From Edaphobacter lichenicola (lineage in GTDB: Bacteria > Acidobacteriota > Terriglobia > Terriglobales > Acidobacteriaceae), in contig NZ_JACHDY010000005.1 of NCBI RefSeq assembly GCF_014201315.1, positions 248,001 through 312,000 on the forward strand: a DNA stretch of 64,000 nucleotides, read 5' to 3'. A program made the position numbers and the translations under genes. Shown piece by piece: positions 53,875 to 64,000 of this stretch. Each line of letters opens with the position of its first letter. Position 1 is the first letter of the stretch. The notes beneath the pieces are model-generated. The model was not told where the DNA came from. It searched no databases and worked only from the letters and a program-made list of their open reading frames with translations.

Positions 53875-53975
53875 CCCGTGCTTCCTGAATTAATTGTAGC
53901 AGCGGTGTCAAGACTGTTTGGCTGGTCGATGTGCTCGCGAGTTGCCGGGTGAGAACGTCGACTATACTTCGCCGC

Positions 53976-54512
53976 ATGGAGTCTCTGGGGCAACGGCTCA
54001 GGGTGAAGCGATGGGGTCTGGCAATGGCGCGCGACCTCGCCGGGGAGATCCTTGCCGACAGGTCAGCGGTTCGTTCTTTGGTGCGGGAGCTCTTCGGCGA
54101 GGACGTAGAGGTACGCAAGCGTTCAGCCGATGTTGCGCGGCGGATCACAGAGAAGGACGGCAGACTGCTGGAGCACTATGCCGACGAACTCGCGGGTCTG
54201 CTGGAGACGCTGCCTGCGGAGGAGTCGCGGATGCGGTGGCATCTGGGGCTGGTGGTGCCGAGGATCGCGCATACTCACATGCAGCGGTTAAGGGCGGCAC
54301 GTACCATGTCGCTGCTGGCTCAGGATGAGAGCAACGTGGTGAGGTGCTCCGCAGTGGAGGGACTGGGGCTGCTTGCGATGCAAGAGGCTTCGTTGCGCGA
54401 TGAGGCGGAGGAGATGGCCGAGAGGTTTTTACGCGAAGGAACTCTCGCGATGAAGTCGAGGGCCAGAGCTGTAATGCAGATCTGGGCAAAGAGTACCCGA
54501 CAGAAGCGATGA
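53976..54512 (+). CDS. HEAT-like helical repeat protein
   Basis: The 178-residue protein has no export signal and is almost entirely helical. Repeated helical pairs contain VRKRSADVARRITEKD, MRWHLGLVVPRI and VVRCSAVEGLGLLAMQE, a pattern typical of HEAT/armadillo repeats used for protein binding. I do not recognise a specific family. ATG 53976 is used, with another possible start at 54024; neither has a strong ribosome binding site. It stands alone between the YcbK-like gene and the PD40 gene. Confidence 0.65.
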   Translation: MESLGQRLRVKRWGLAMARDLAGEILADRSAVRSLVRELFGEDVEVRKRSADVARRITEKDGRLLEHYADELAGLLETLPAEESRMRWHLGLVVPRIAHTHMQRLRAARTMSLLAQDESNVVRCSAVEGLGLLAMQEASLRDEAEEMAERFLREGTLAMKSRARAVMQIWAKSTRQKR

Positions 54513-54621
54513 AGTTGCATCGAACAACTGCTAACTTCGCTCCATATCGTTCGTCTACGACGACTAGTCAATTAGTTATTCAGTTTAGCCGGGCTCCCTA
54601 ATTATGTTCGAGGAGATCTCT

Positions 54622-55650
54622 ATGTCCAAAGTACGACCACGCGTACTTGTCGCGGGTCTTTTCTGTTTCTTTGCCATTTGCCTGCAACCATGCGCCAACG
54701 CTATCGTTGAGCAGACATCAGCGAAGGACACTGCGCTCCCCGCACCCGAGGTATTTGCTCCGGGCATCATCTCCGGCCCTGCCAACGATGGTTCGCCGAC
54801 GTTCTCTCCGGATGGAAGTACGCTCTTTTTCACTCGAAGTAGCGCGCACTGGTCCATTATTCTCGAATCGCATCGGCTCAAGGGTGGGTGGTCCGAGCCT
54901 AAGGTTGCATCGTTCTCCGGCGAATGGTCCGATTCCTCACCTGCTCTCTCGCCGGATGGTTCGTATCTTGTCTTTGTTTCGGTGCGCCCGCTCACTGCGG
55001 ATTCTCCTCAAGCCAAACAGGGCAGCTCCCCCATTGCGTCCCACATCTGGAGGGTCAATCGCGTTGGATCAGGTTGGAGCGCGCCTGTGCAGCTTCCTGA
55101 GTCAGTGAACTCTTTCCAGTGGATCTTTCGACCGAGTGTCGCGGCGGATGGAAGCATTTATTTCACGGCTGCGGTGAAGGGAAAGGAGCTGAGTCTGTTT
55201 CGCTCGCAGTATCAGAACGGGGCCTATCGCAATGCGGAGCCTCTTTCCTTCAGTGATGGCAGCGTGAAGGACGTCGATCCTGAGATAGCTCCCGATCAGT
55301 CGTTCCTGGTGTTCACCAGTAAACGTCTCAGACCCGGTGATACGTCGCATGAGCATCTGTTTATCGTCTACAACCAAGGCGGTGTTTGGGGTTCAATCGT
55401 GCCGATCCGATACGCCGGCGACGACGCGAATGGCTCAAGTGAAGACAATGATCCGCGCTTTGGCGCGGATCATCGAACGGTTTACTTCAGCAGCGATCGC
55501 ACGCTGGCAGTCCACTACCCTCGTACACGTGAGCAGGCCAATGAGGACTACCAGCGTCTCCAAACCTGGGACAACAGCAACTCCAACATATGGGTAATCT
55601 CGCTGAGTCCGGAGCTGAAGGAGGCGACCTCCTCGCAGTCCAAGCTCTGA
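54622..55650 (+). CDS. Secreted PD40 (TolB-like beta-propeller) protein
   Basis: The 342-residue exported protein has a signal peptide (VLVAGLFCFFAICLQPCANA) and successive WD40-like PD40 units: SPTFSPDGSTLFFT, SPALSPDGSYLVFV, PSVAADGSIYFTA, PEIAPDQSFLVFTS and PRFGADHRTVYFSS. Such propellers bind peptides or sugars in the periplasm. No catalytic domain is attached. ATG 54622 has GGAG at a good distance; ATG 54604 is an alternative. It converges with the radical SAM gene across a hairpin terminator. Confidence 0.85.
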   Translation: MSKVRPRVLVAGLFCFFAICLQPCANAIVEQTSAKDTALPAPEVFAPGIISGPANDGSPTFSPDGSTLFFTRSSAHWSIILESHRLKGGWSEPKVASFSGEWSDSSPALSPDGSYLVFVSVRPLTADSPQAKQGSSPIASHIWRVNRVGSGWSAPVQLPESVNSFQWIFRPSVAADGSIYFTAAVKGKELSLFRSQYQNGAYRNAEPLSFSDGSVKDVDPEIAPDQSFLVFTSKRLRPGDTSHEHLFIVYNQGGVWGSIVPIRYAGDDANGSSEDNDPRFGADHRTVYFSSDRTLAVHYPRTREQANEDYQRLQTWDNSNSNIWVISLSPELKEATSSQSKL

Positions 55651-55676
55651 ACATGGCGACTGAGTGCAACAAGTAA

Positions 55677-55704
55677 AAGGCCGCCATTGCTGGCGGCCTT
55701 CTTT
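55677..55704. terminator. Bidirectional terminator hairpin
   Basis: AAGGCCGCCA pairs with TGGCGGCCTT around TTGC, followed by CTTTT on the plus strand and preceded by AAAA-type sequence serving the minus strand. It lies between convergent stop codons at 55650 and 55728. Confidence 0.8.
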
Positions 55705-55727
55705 TGCATCGGTTTTGATTCTCTTGA

Positions 55728-57836
<2,109 letters not shown>

Positions 57837-58138
57837 TTACTTTGTCTCCTGAGTGTCCGTCTGATGTCTTGATATCTTCTGGATTTGTTACTTGATTTTA
57901 TCTACTTCGATTCGTTTTTCAGGCTGCTGATCTGAAGCTTCATGTCGCAAGAGGTGTGCATCTTGATTCGAGCTATCTGTTGCTTTTCCTGTCAGATGCA
58001 GCGGCGATCTGATTTGACTCACCTCTTAACAGTACCCAGCCAGAGGGCCATATCGAAGCATGTGGTATCGAACGGCAATAATCTGCATTGAATGGCGACG
58101 TGAGGCGGTGGATGGGACGGAGTTTTGCGATAAATAAA
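57837..58138. other. Intergenic region before the radical SAM gene
   Basis: The 302-base gap between two minus-strand genes should contain the promoter of the Tes-like gene. I see no coding frame, strong hairpin or member of either repeat family. Confidence 0.5.
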
Positions 58139-59050
58139 TCACTGCAGGTTGACGCCGCTGCTTCCGTTGGCGACGTTGTTCAGGATTCGCTGCACGAAGA
58201 TGATGCGGACGTGGACGCGGCTGGCCACATCGGGGAGGAACTCGTTGAGCAGATTGTTGGCGGGATCGAGGGCGTATCCGGTGAGGATGCGAGTCACGGT
58301 AGAGGAGGCGTCGTTGTGGACGCCGGGCACATACTGATTGGCCAGGACCGCCTCAATCGGATAGCTGAACAGGACGGAGTAGTTGGGCATGGAGCGGCCG
58401 TCATCGTGGCGTGAGATGACGGTGCGGGAGACCGAGTACAGGATTCGCTTTGACAGGGGGGCCTTCGGCATACGGAAGTAGCGCGGATCCTGATGGAACA
58501 GAACAGGGATCGCAAAGGCTCCGAAGAACTGGCCCGTCACGTCCTGCAGGTAGCTGACGCCGACGGATTTGCCGAATCCCTTGAGGCCAGGGCCGTAAGC
58601 AGAGTCGGGATCAGCGGCCACGGAGATAGCGGATGTCCCAACGATGGTGACGAAGTTGGCGGGGTCGGCGAGCTCGTGAAGGGCGAGGTAGCCTTTCTCC
58701 TGCCAGGTCATTGGGATGATGATGTCCGTTCCCAGAAACTTTTGATAGGGATAGACGAGACTGCTGCAGGGGCTGGGGATCTCACCGAGGCGATTGGGGT
58801 TGTAGTGGATGATCTTCATGGCGCGAAAGGCGTTGCAGGGTTTGACGCCATCGCCGGTCTGCTGGAAGGAGGTCTGGGCTATGGCGACGACATTGCTCTG
58901 AGCAGGATCGACTGCGCCTGGAGCGTCGGGAAGATCGTTTGAGGTCGATTCGGAGGGGGTGGCGAGTGTCTTTGGGGGAGTCGGGGCCGGTGTCTGCGGG
59001 TGGGCTTTCGCGCCAACCAGCAGCAACGTTATCATCAGCAACCAACGCAT
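58139..59050 (-). CDS. Secreted protein, unknown function (acidobacterial type)
   Basis: The 303-residue protein has a signal peptide (MRWLLMITLLLVGAKAHPQ) and a Pro/Ser-rich linker. The body contains EKGYLALHELADPANFVTIV, GPGLKGFGKSVGVSYLQDVT, LFHQDPRYFRMPKAPLSKRI and LNEFLPDVASRVHVRIIFVQ. No named domain is recognised. The combination of hydrophobic helices with short charged loops suggests attachment to the outer membrane or the periplasmic face. ATG 59050 is chosen for the signal peptide; the frame is open for 43 codons upstream. Confidence 0.68.
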   Translation of the reverse strand: MRWLLMITLLLVGAKAHPQTPAPTPPKTLATPSESTSNDLPDAPGAVDPAQSNVVAIAQTSFQQTGDGVKPCNAFRAMKIIHYNPNRLGEIPSPCSSLVYPYQKFLGTDIIIPMTWQEKGYLALHELADPANFVTIVGTSAISVAADPDSAYGPGLKGFGKSVGVSYLQDVTGQFFGAFAIPVLFHQDPRYFRMPKAPLSKRILYSVSRTVISRHDDGRSMPNYSVLFSYPIEAVLANQYVPGVHNDASSTVTRILTGYALDPANNLLNEFLPDVASRVHVRIIFVQRILNNVANGSSGVNLQ

Positions 59051-59354
59051 GCTTACGCGACCCCAATCAGTGCGTTCATCCGACCATCCCATGAAAGTAA
59101 GATCAGTCAGGCTTCTTAAGGTGAGCAGATTGCGCCCTCCGGCTAAAGAGCAGTGGCTGGTCCATGACGTGAACGACATGATGTGAGCGTTTGCCTATGT
59201 ATAACGGACGCAGGAACGTAAGAGCAAGTTGTATTTGGCCCGGCCGGTCGAGCCATGCCCGTCGTTACCGGCGTTACCATCCCGGCACGCAGATGCGATG
59301 AACGTTGACGCTTGCGTTTTCCGCGTCATCTAATCAAGAGGTAGAGGTCCGCAC
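59051..59354. other. Divergent intergenic region
   Basis: The 304-base gap separates the secreted-protein gene (minus) from the small-protein/rlpA pair (plus). It should carry both promoters. Nothing further was recognised. Confidence 0.5.
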
Positions 59355-59606
59355 ATGGCAACCGAAGAGCCGAAACGATCGTGGGAGCAGCCGTTGCGGG
59401 ATGCGGCGACGCATCTCGAGACAGATCTGAAGAACGTCGTGAAGTACATCAATGACGAGGTGGTGCCGGGCGTGCGCCGCAACAGCTCCGAAGCCCTGCG
59501 AACCGCTGCGGCAGAGTTGCACAAGCTCGCGTCGCGAATGGACGATCAGGCGCGCCGATCGTCTGCTCCTCCCCCGCCACCACCAAAGGACGTGCCGAAG
59601 CCGTGA
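59355..59606 (+). CDS. Small helical protein upstream of rlpA
   Basis: The 83-residue protein is charged and helical (EQPLRDAATHLETDLKNVVK, then NSSEALRTAAAELHKLASRM) with a proline-rich C-terminal tail (SAPPPPPPKDVPKP). No export signal or known domain is visible. Its stop codon overlaps the start of rlpA (ATGA), so it is translationally coupled to it. A structural or regulatory role for the cell wall enzyme is possible but unsupported otherwise. Confidence 0.65.
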   Translation: MATEEPKRSWEQPLRDAATHLETDLKNVVKYINDEVVPGVRRNSSEALRTAAAELHKLASRMDDQARRSSAPPPPPPKDVPKP

Positions 59607-60388
59607 TGAGATTCCGGCTTGGCACTGTCGCAGTGCTGTCGGCGTGCGCGCTGACGATCAGCGGCTGCCATAAAGAGACAACGCGGGCGTACCGGCCACC
59701 GCCTCCACCGGCCGGGACGACGGCCTCAAGCCACGGCAAAAACTCTCGCTCTCCGCGAAACCCAACCGCAGATGGGACTGCTGCCGAGGCGTCACCCCCG
59801 CCTGCTCCGGTCCCGGGCAATCTTGGGAAGCCCGTCTCAAGCGAAGTCGGAATGGCCAGTTGGTACGGGCCTCCCTACGCCGGGCGAAAAGGCGCTGACG
59901 GCACCGTCTACGACCAGAACGCGATGACCGCCGCGCACCTCACCCTGCCCATGGGGACGATGGTGCGTGTGACGAACCTGACCAACAACGAATCGGTCGT
60001 CGTGAAGATCACAGATCGCGGGCCCTTCGTGCATGGCCGCATCATCGATCTCTCGCTCGCGGCAGCCAAGGCAACCGGGGTCTATCGCGCCGGTGTCGCC
60101 AGAGTCAAGGTTGAGGCATTCGCCGCACCGGTTCGCGCCAACGCCGATCCCGGCGGTCGTTGGTGCGTGCAGGTCGGAGCGTTCGCGCGAGAGTCTGACG
60201 CCGTGAAGCTGAAAGAAGAGATGATGCGGCGCTACGCCACCGCCAAGGTGATCGAGTTCCCAGGGCCGACAGGGCATTGGGTCAGGATCAGCCCGAAGTT
60301 CCCCAACAAGAGCAACGCCACTGAGGTCGCCGACAGCATTCACCCCAAGGATCCTGCCGCCGCACCCTATCTGATTCGAACCGACTAG
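59603..60388 (+). CDS. rlpA: RlpA-like lipoprotein with SPOR domain
   Basis: The 261-residue lipoprotein has a lipobox LTISGC (Cys about residue 21) and a Pro/Ser-rich linker. A double-psi beta-barrel domain follows (MASWYGPPYAGRKGADGTVYD, NAMTAAHLTLPMGTMVRV, ITDRGPFVHGRIIDLS) with the conserved catalytic-type Asp in TDRGPF. The C-terminal SPOR domain (GRWCVQVGAFARESDAVKLK) binds denuded glycan strands at the septum. RlpA of Pseudomonas is a lytic transglycosylase acting on stem-less glycan; the same is expected here. It overlaps the upstream small-protein gene by four bases. Confidence 0.9.
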   Translation: MMRFRLGTVAVLSACALTISGCHKETTRAYRPPPPPAGTTASSHGKNSRSPRNPTADGTAAEASPPPAPVPGNLGKPVSSEVGMASWYGPPYAGRKGADGTVYDQNAMTAAHLTLPMGTMVRVTNLTNNESVVVKITDRGPFVHGRIIDLSLAAAKATGVYRAGVARVKVEAFAAPVRANADPGGRWCVQVGAFARESDAVKLKEEMMRRYATAKVIEFPGPTGHWVRISPKFPNKSNATEVADSIHPKDPAAAPYLIRTD

Positions 60389-60424
60389 CCAGTTGATGCG
60401 CATGCGAGGAGACGTCCGCGAACT

Positions 60425-62110
60425 CTACTTGCCAGGCAGCGCAGGCGGCTCGTAGTACGGAAGCTTTTGCTGCTCCAGGGTCGCGCGCTTCACGCCAATA
60501 TCATCAAAGAGCAGGCTCGGCGCGATGGTGGTCTGCGGTACGGTGCCGAGCGAGTTCGAAACGTAAGGGTCGTTGCCGGCCGCGACGATATCGGAGCGCA
60601 GGCTGCGATTGTCGAGCTCGTCGAAGATCGCACCACGCACGAGCTGGCGCGTCCCGTCAGGATGCACGAGATAGAGCAGGCGCGGCAGAAGTTCGCCGCC
60701 GAGGGTTTCGACCGAGTAGACGTCGCGACCCTGCTCCTTCGCCATCGAGAGGAGGCGCTTATTCAGCTCACCTCGCGACAAAGGCTGGCTCGCCTTGACC
60801 AGAATGACTCCGGCGCGGGAGTGAGCAGCCTGCGCGGGAGCGGCGCGTCCATGACCGTTCGAGGTGTCAAAGTCTTTGATGGGCTCCCGTCCGATAAGAA
60901 AGTTTTCGAGTTTGCCGTTGACGATGATATCGACCGACTGCGCGGGAACGCCCTCGTCATCGATGCTGTAAGCCCCAAGAAGCGCCTTGCCGTCGAACTT
61001 CGGCTGCAGCGGATCGTCGGTGACGCTGAGCATCTCCGGAAGCACGCGTGCCTTGAAGCTCGAGGAGTAAGCGCCGGTGGTGCGTGCAGTCGTTCCCATC
61101 TCGGGCCGATCGGCTTCGATGTTGGGCACAAGCAGCCGATCGATGACGTCAGCCGAAGCGTCACCGCTGAAGAGCACAGGCCCGTGGTAGTCGTCCGCTG
61201 AAACCACCGGCGCGTTGCGAAGCTCCTCGAGACTCTTCAGGTCCTCAATCGTGCGTCTGTGAAAAGCCGCAGCGCTCTCGAGCTCCTTTGGGTTTACGGC
61301 AATGGTGCCGTTATCGCGGCTCAGGCGCATCCCGTCCGCAGCCTGGCCACCGACGCTGATCGCTCCGTCGTAACCCGTGTAGCCCTGGCGCACCACCGTT
61401 CCTTCCGTGTTGACGAGGTAGCGGTTGAGCGCGATGCCACGAATGTTCGCGGTCGAATACTGCACGTGCTCGGCGAAGGGACGAACCTGGGGGTCCGAGA
61501 CGAAGAGGCCGCTGGCTTCGATGATGCGGCGCTTCCACTCGTCGCGATCAAGCTCAAGCGTCACGACGGGCGAGACCTGGACAACCGGCTTGGCCTGCGC
61601 GAAGTCGGGTTGGGCCTGCAGGGATTGAAACTGCTTCAGCGCAGCCTGCTTGGCCGAATAAGCCCGAAGCGCATTCTTGTAGGCGGTGTCGGTCGCCGTC
61701 CAGAGCGCGTACCGCAGCGCTTCGGGGTTGTCGTCCGTAGGCGCAAGCTCGAGCGTGCCGTCGCCGCGGCTGGTGCTGCTGTCCACGGCATAGTCTCCAA
61801 TGCGCACGGTCACTCGGACGATGCGCTGATGGTTCTCCTCCTCGCGGGTGAGCGCACCGTAGTTGGCGACTGCCTCGTACGAGGCCAGATCGTCCAGCCG
61901 ATACTCCACGAAGTAGGGGTGCTGCATCCCGGGAAGCAGCAGAGCCTTCTCGCGCTCAAGTTCTACCTGCATCGCGTGGAGCAGGGGATCGTTCACCGGG
62001 GAAGGAGTCTCTGCACCTGCAGAATTTGTAACCGCAATTGAACTAAAAAGAGGTGCCAAAAAGAGAATCGCGGAAAAGCCGCCAATTTGTAACTGATTAA
62101 GTAATTTCAT
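60425..62110 (-). CDS. TldD/PmbA-family protein lacking HExxxH (TldE-like partner)
   Basis: The 561-residue exported protein has a signal peptide (GGFSAILFLAPLFSSIAVTNSAGA). It shows the overall TldD/PmbA fold, including KFDGKALLGAYSIDDEGVPAQ and FDTSNGHGRAAPAQ in the C-terminal half. Where TldD has its zinc HExxxH helix, this protein has SGDASADVIDRLL, so it cannot bind the metal in the same way and is likely the non-catalytic partner, like TldE. Its ATG shares a base with the stop codon of the upstream HExxxH-containing gene (TAATG), which supports a heterodimer. Confidence 0.85.
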   Translation of the reverse strand: MKLLNQLQIGGFSAILFLAPLFSSIAVTNSAGAETPSPVNDPLLHAMQVELEREKALLLPGMQHPYFVEYRLDDLASYEAVANYGALTREEENHQRIVRVTVRIGDYAVDSSTSRGDGTLELAPTDDNPEALRYALWTATDTAYKNALRAYSAKQAALKQFQSLQAQPDFAQAKPVVQVSPVVTLELDRDEWKRRIIEASGLFVSDPQVRPFAEHVQYSTANIRGIALNRYLVNTEGTVVRQGYTGYDGAISVGGQAADGMRLSRDNGTIAVNPKELESAAAFHRRTIEDLKSLEELRNAPVVSADDYHGPVLFSGDASADVIDRLLVPNIEADRPEMGTTARTTGAYSSSFKARVLPEMLSVTDDPLQPKFDGKALLGAYSIDDEGVPAQSVDIIVNGKLENFLIGREPIKDFDTSNGHGRAAPAQAAHSRAGVILVKASQPLSRGELNKRLLSMAKEQGRDVYSVETLGGELLPRLLYLVHPDGTRQLVRGAIFDELDNRSLRSDIVAAGNDPYVSNSLGTVPQTTIAPSLLFDDIGVKRATLEQQKLPYYEPPALPGK

Positions 62111-63867
62111 TACTGGCCACCCTTTTCGTCGGTAGCCGTAGTTGCTCCAGGGGGCGGAAGAATAGGCGGCCGCGCCGTTCCCTGAGCTTGACGCTGAGTC
62201 TCAATCTCGCTGACGAGCATTGCCGGAGCCACGGCGCTGACGGGAATGCTCCCCGATTCGGCACCGCAGATTCCGTTGAAGATATCCTGCTTGTCGTTGG
62301 TGGCGAGGATGCGGTTCAGTGCCGCCTGCGGTGTACCCACAATGCTGACTCCGCGGACGAGTTCATCCGGGCGGCCATCGACATACACACGGTAGACAAC
62401 CAGCGGAATCACCTGAAAGGCCTGCGGCGACCGGCGCGTTGTGACAGCAAAGCCCGAAGAGATGTCCTCAAAGTAGAGCCCGTAGGCTTTGCCCTGCTTC
62501 TTCGCCTCAGCCTTCAACATCTCGCGCAGTTCCGCGTCGCTGACGGTCTTCGAGGAGGTGACGATGAGGTTTCCCTGGCGGCCCGTCGGCATGTGTCCGG
62601 TCTCGGCACGTCCATGTCCATTCGAGGTGGAGAAGCTGGCGATCGGAAGACGCGACATCAGGAAGGTGTCGAGGACGCCGTCTTTGATCAGGTCCACACG
62701 ACGCGCCTGCTGGCCCTCGTCGTCGTAGCTGTAGTGGCCGCTGAGTGACACACCGTGAAAGTCAGTAAGCGTGGGATCGTCGGAGACGCTGAGAAACGGC
62801 GGAAGAATCTGTTTGCCAAGCAGCTTGGTAAAGGTCTGCCCCTCGTCATCGCCACGCTGGCGCTGGCCTTCAAGGCGATGTCCAAGCACCTCGTGAAAGA
62901 AGACAGCAGACGCGCGGCCACTGAGGATCGCAGGACCATTGAACGGCTCGGTAACCGGTGCGGCGCGCAACGCTTCGAGATTCTTTGCCATGGCCAGTGT
63001 CTTGTCGATCAGCGTCTTCTGATCCGGCAGATGCGAAACCTCGTCGGCCTCGAAGGTCTCGGCGCGGAAGAGATCCATGCCGTCCGCAGCGCGGGTACGG
63101 GCAACGATAACAAGACGCGCAACATGGTTCGGTGTCGCCACCTTCGCGCCTTCGGACGAGACAAAGTAGTCGGTCTCGGTGGTCGCCTCAAGTGCAATGT
63201 TGTTATAGAAGACATCTGGATATTGTTTGAACAATCCGGAGAGTTCACGCAGGCGGGTCTGCCACGCAGCAGTGTCGACGACCAGCGACGGCGAGGGAGG
63301 AAGGATCGCTGAAGCCGGCGTCTCGCTCGAAAAATCGGCGGAGGCATCTTCTTCTTTTGCGCGGACCTGCTGCTCCGTCTTCACCTTCAGGTAGCCGTCC
63401 AGCGCCTTGCCATAGCCGCGGTTAGTGGCGAACCAGAGAGTGCGAGCGATGGCGTCGCTATCGTTGGCAAGCGGCAAGGGGATGGTGGTAAGTGCGCTAT
63501 TCCTGTGGTCGCCGTGAGTGTTGTCTTCAGCAGCAGTTCCAAGACGAACCTGCACATCGGCGGTGCGACGATGGTTTTCGCGAGAGCCGGTGATCGCCCC
63601 GAACTGCGCGGTAAGGCTCATGCTGTCGCTGTCCGAGACGGCGTAGCTGAGGAAGTAGGGCTTCGGCTGTTGGGTCGCGTCCGTCGCGCTGTTCCCCAGC
63701 GAACTCATCGCCCGATGCAGCTCGGACTCCATGGTATCGATCAGCACCGCCGCCGGCGCGGGTTCACTGCGGGTTGCCGCCACTGCACTGGTACCAACAG
63801 ACGAAATCGTCACCGCTACCAGACCGGCAAACCCAACACCGGCCACCACCGCTCTTTGTCTCTTCAT
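62110..63867 (-). CDS. Secreted TldD-like metalloprotease
   Basis: The 585-residue exported protein has a signal-like N-terminus (VVAGVGFAGLVAVTISSVGTSAVA). The TldD metalloprotease motif HEVLGH (His325, Glu326, His330) lies in AVFFHEVLGHRLEG. Downstream, FHGVSLSGHYSYDDEGQQARR and FSTSNGHGRAETGHMPTGR are typical of the family. Cytoplasmic TldD/TldE degrade unfolded peptides such as antitoxins and microcin precursors; export of such a pair points to a periplasmic peptide substrate. ATG 63867 is chosen for the export signal; the frame opens at 63951. It is the first gene of a two-gene operon. Confidence 0.87.
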   Translation of the reverse strand: MKRQRAVVAGVGFAGLVAVTISSVGTSAVAATRSEPAPAAVLIDTMESELHRAMSSLGNSATDATQQPKPYFLSYAVSDSDSMSLTAQFGAITGSRENHRRTADVQVRLGTAAEDNTHGDHRNSALTTIPLPLANDSDAIARTLWFATNRGYGKALDGYLKVKTEQQVRAKEEDASADFSSETPASAILPPSPSLVVDTAAWQTRLRELSGLFKQYPDVFYNNIALEATTETDYFVSSEGAKVATPNHVARLVIVARTRAADGMDLFRAETFEADEVSHLPDQKTLIDKTLAMAKNLEALRAAPVTEPFNGPAILSGRASAVFFHEVLGHRLEGQRQRGDDEGQTFTKLLGKQILPPFLSVSDDPTLTDFHGVSLSGHYSYDDEGQQARRVDLIKDGVLDTFLMSRLPIASFSTSNGHGRAETGHMPTGRQGNLIVTSSKTVSDAELREMLKAEAKKQGKAYGLYFEDISSGFAVTTRRSPQAFQVIPLVVYRVYVDGRPDELVRGVSIVGTPQAALNRILATNDKQDIFNGICGAESGSIPVSAVAPAMLVSEIETQRQAQGTARPPILPPPGATTATDEKGGQ

Positions 63868-64000
63868 GGAAAAGGAAACTCGTTTCGCCTGCAAAATACG
63901 CCTGCTGCCGAGTGTATCGGAAGTGCCGCTCCAGCGTGTAACGCCTTGCAACTCATGCCACGCCGTGCATCTTCTCCGCAGACGACTGAGGATTGGACGC

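Overview
The window looks like a chromosomal segment of an Acidobacteriota species, most likely class Terriglobia (Granulicella, Edaphobacter or Terriglobus type). This is an inference from gene content, not from a marker gene. The evidence is a GC-rich genome, a diderm envelope (BamA, LptD, RlpA, two TonB-dependent receptors), a 1197-residue Oar-like receptor with an N-terminal carboxypeptidase-regulatory-like domain, a planctomycete-type cytochrome domain, DUF3606 and DUF5715 proteins, and a tetraether-synthase-like radical SAM enzyme in a phylum known for membrane-spanning lipids. No rRNA, tRNA, CRISPR array, transposase or phage gene was recognised.

Layout. 0.2-3.1 kb: a minus-strand operon of dacB, a lipoprotein cytochrome c, a membrane protein and a DUF4442 hotdog protein. 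3.3-5.1 kb: folP and frr. 5.1-8.5 kb: small zinc-ribbon, PilZ and NTF2-like proteins, a frameshifted acyltransferase and a TMEM175-like channel. 8.6-13.9 kb: a molybdopterin oxidoreductase, cysteine dioxygenase, an S9 peptidase and a CPXCG protein. 14-23.7 kb: an outer-membrane biogenesis block (bamA, an RDD protein, lptD, a DsbA-like lipoprotein, a SurA/PpiC-like lipoprotein). 23.7-32.2 kb: a Gfo/Idh/MocA oxidoreductase, a DUF5715 peptidase-like protein and many small exported or stress proteins. 32.3-34.1 kb: an AT-richer two-gene module, a nucleotidyltransferase coupled to a TIM-barrel protein. 34.4-37.3 kb: gyrA. 37.9-45.6 kb: a siderophore-type TonB receptor, a PKHD hydroxylase and the Oar-like receptor. 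46-51.8 kb: a GH2 glycosidase, a six-PAS histidine kinase and a frameshifted yceH. 51.8-64 kb: an ornithine-cyclodeaminase-family protein, a YcbK-like peptidase, a PD40 propeller, the tetraether-synthase-like radical SAM enzyme, RlpA, and a secreted TldD/TldE-like pair.

Two families of non-coding repeats run through the window. One is a long palindromic element of about 125-195 bp (four copies plus one collapsed copy) bounded by TGTCCTGCCGG / CCGGCAGGACA. The other is a G/T-rich element of about 155-170 bp (three copies). Each G/T-rich copy lies directly downstream of a minus-strand gene and in the same orientation as that gene. These repeats and the nucleotidyltransferase/TIM-barrel pair are the best candidates for undescribed biology here.

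Functionally the window is dominated by envelope construction: peptidoglycan (DacB, RlpA, two M15-fold proteins), outer-membrane protein and LPS export (BamA, LptD with its likely folding helpers), lipids (Tes-like), and outer-membrane uptake. Housekeeping genes (folP, frr, gyrA) are interspersed. Two genes carry single-base frameshifts, which are either real lesions or assembly errors.
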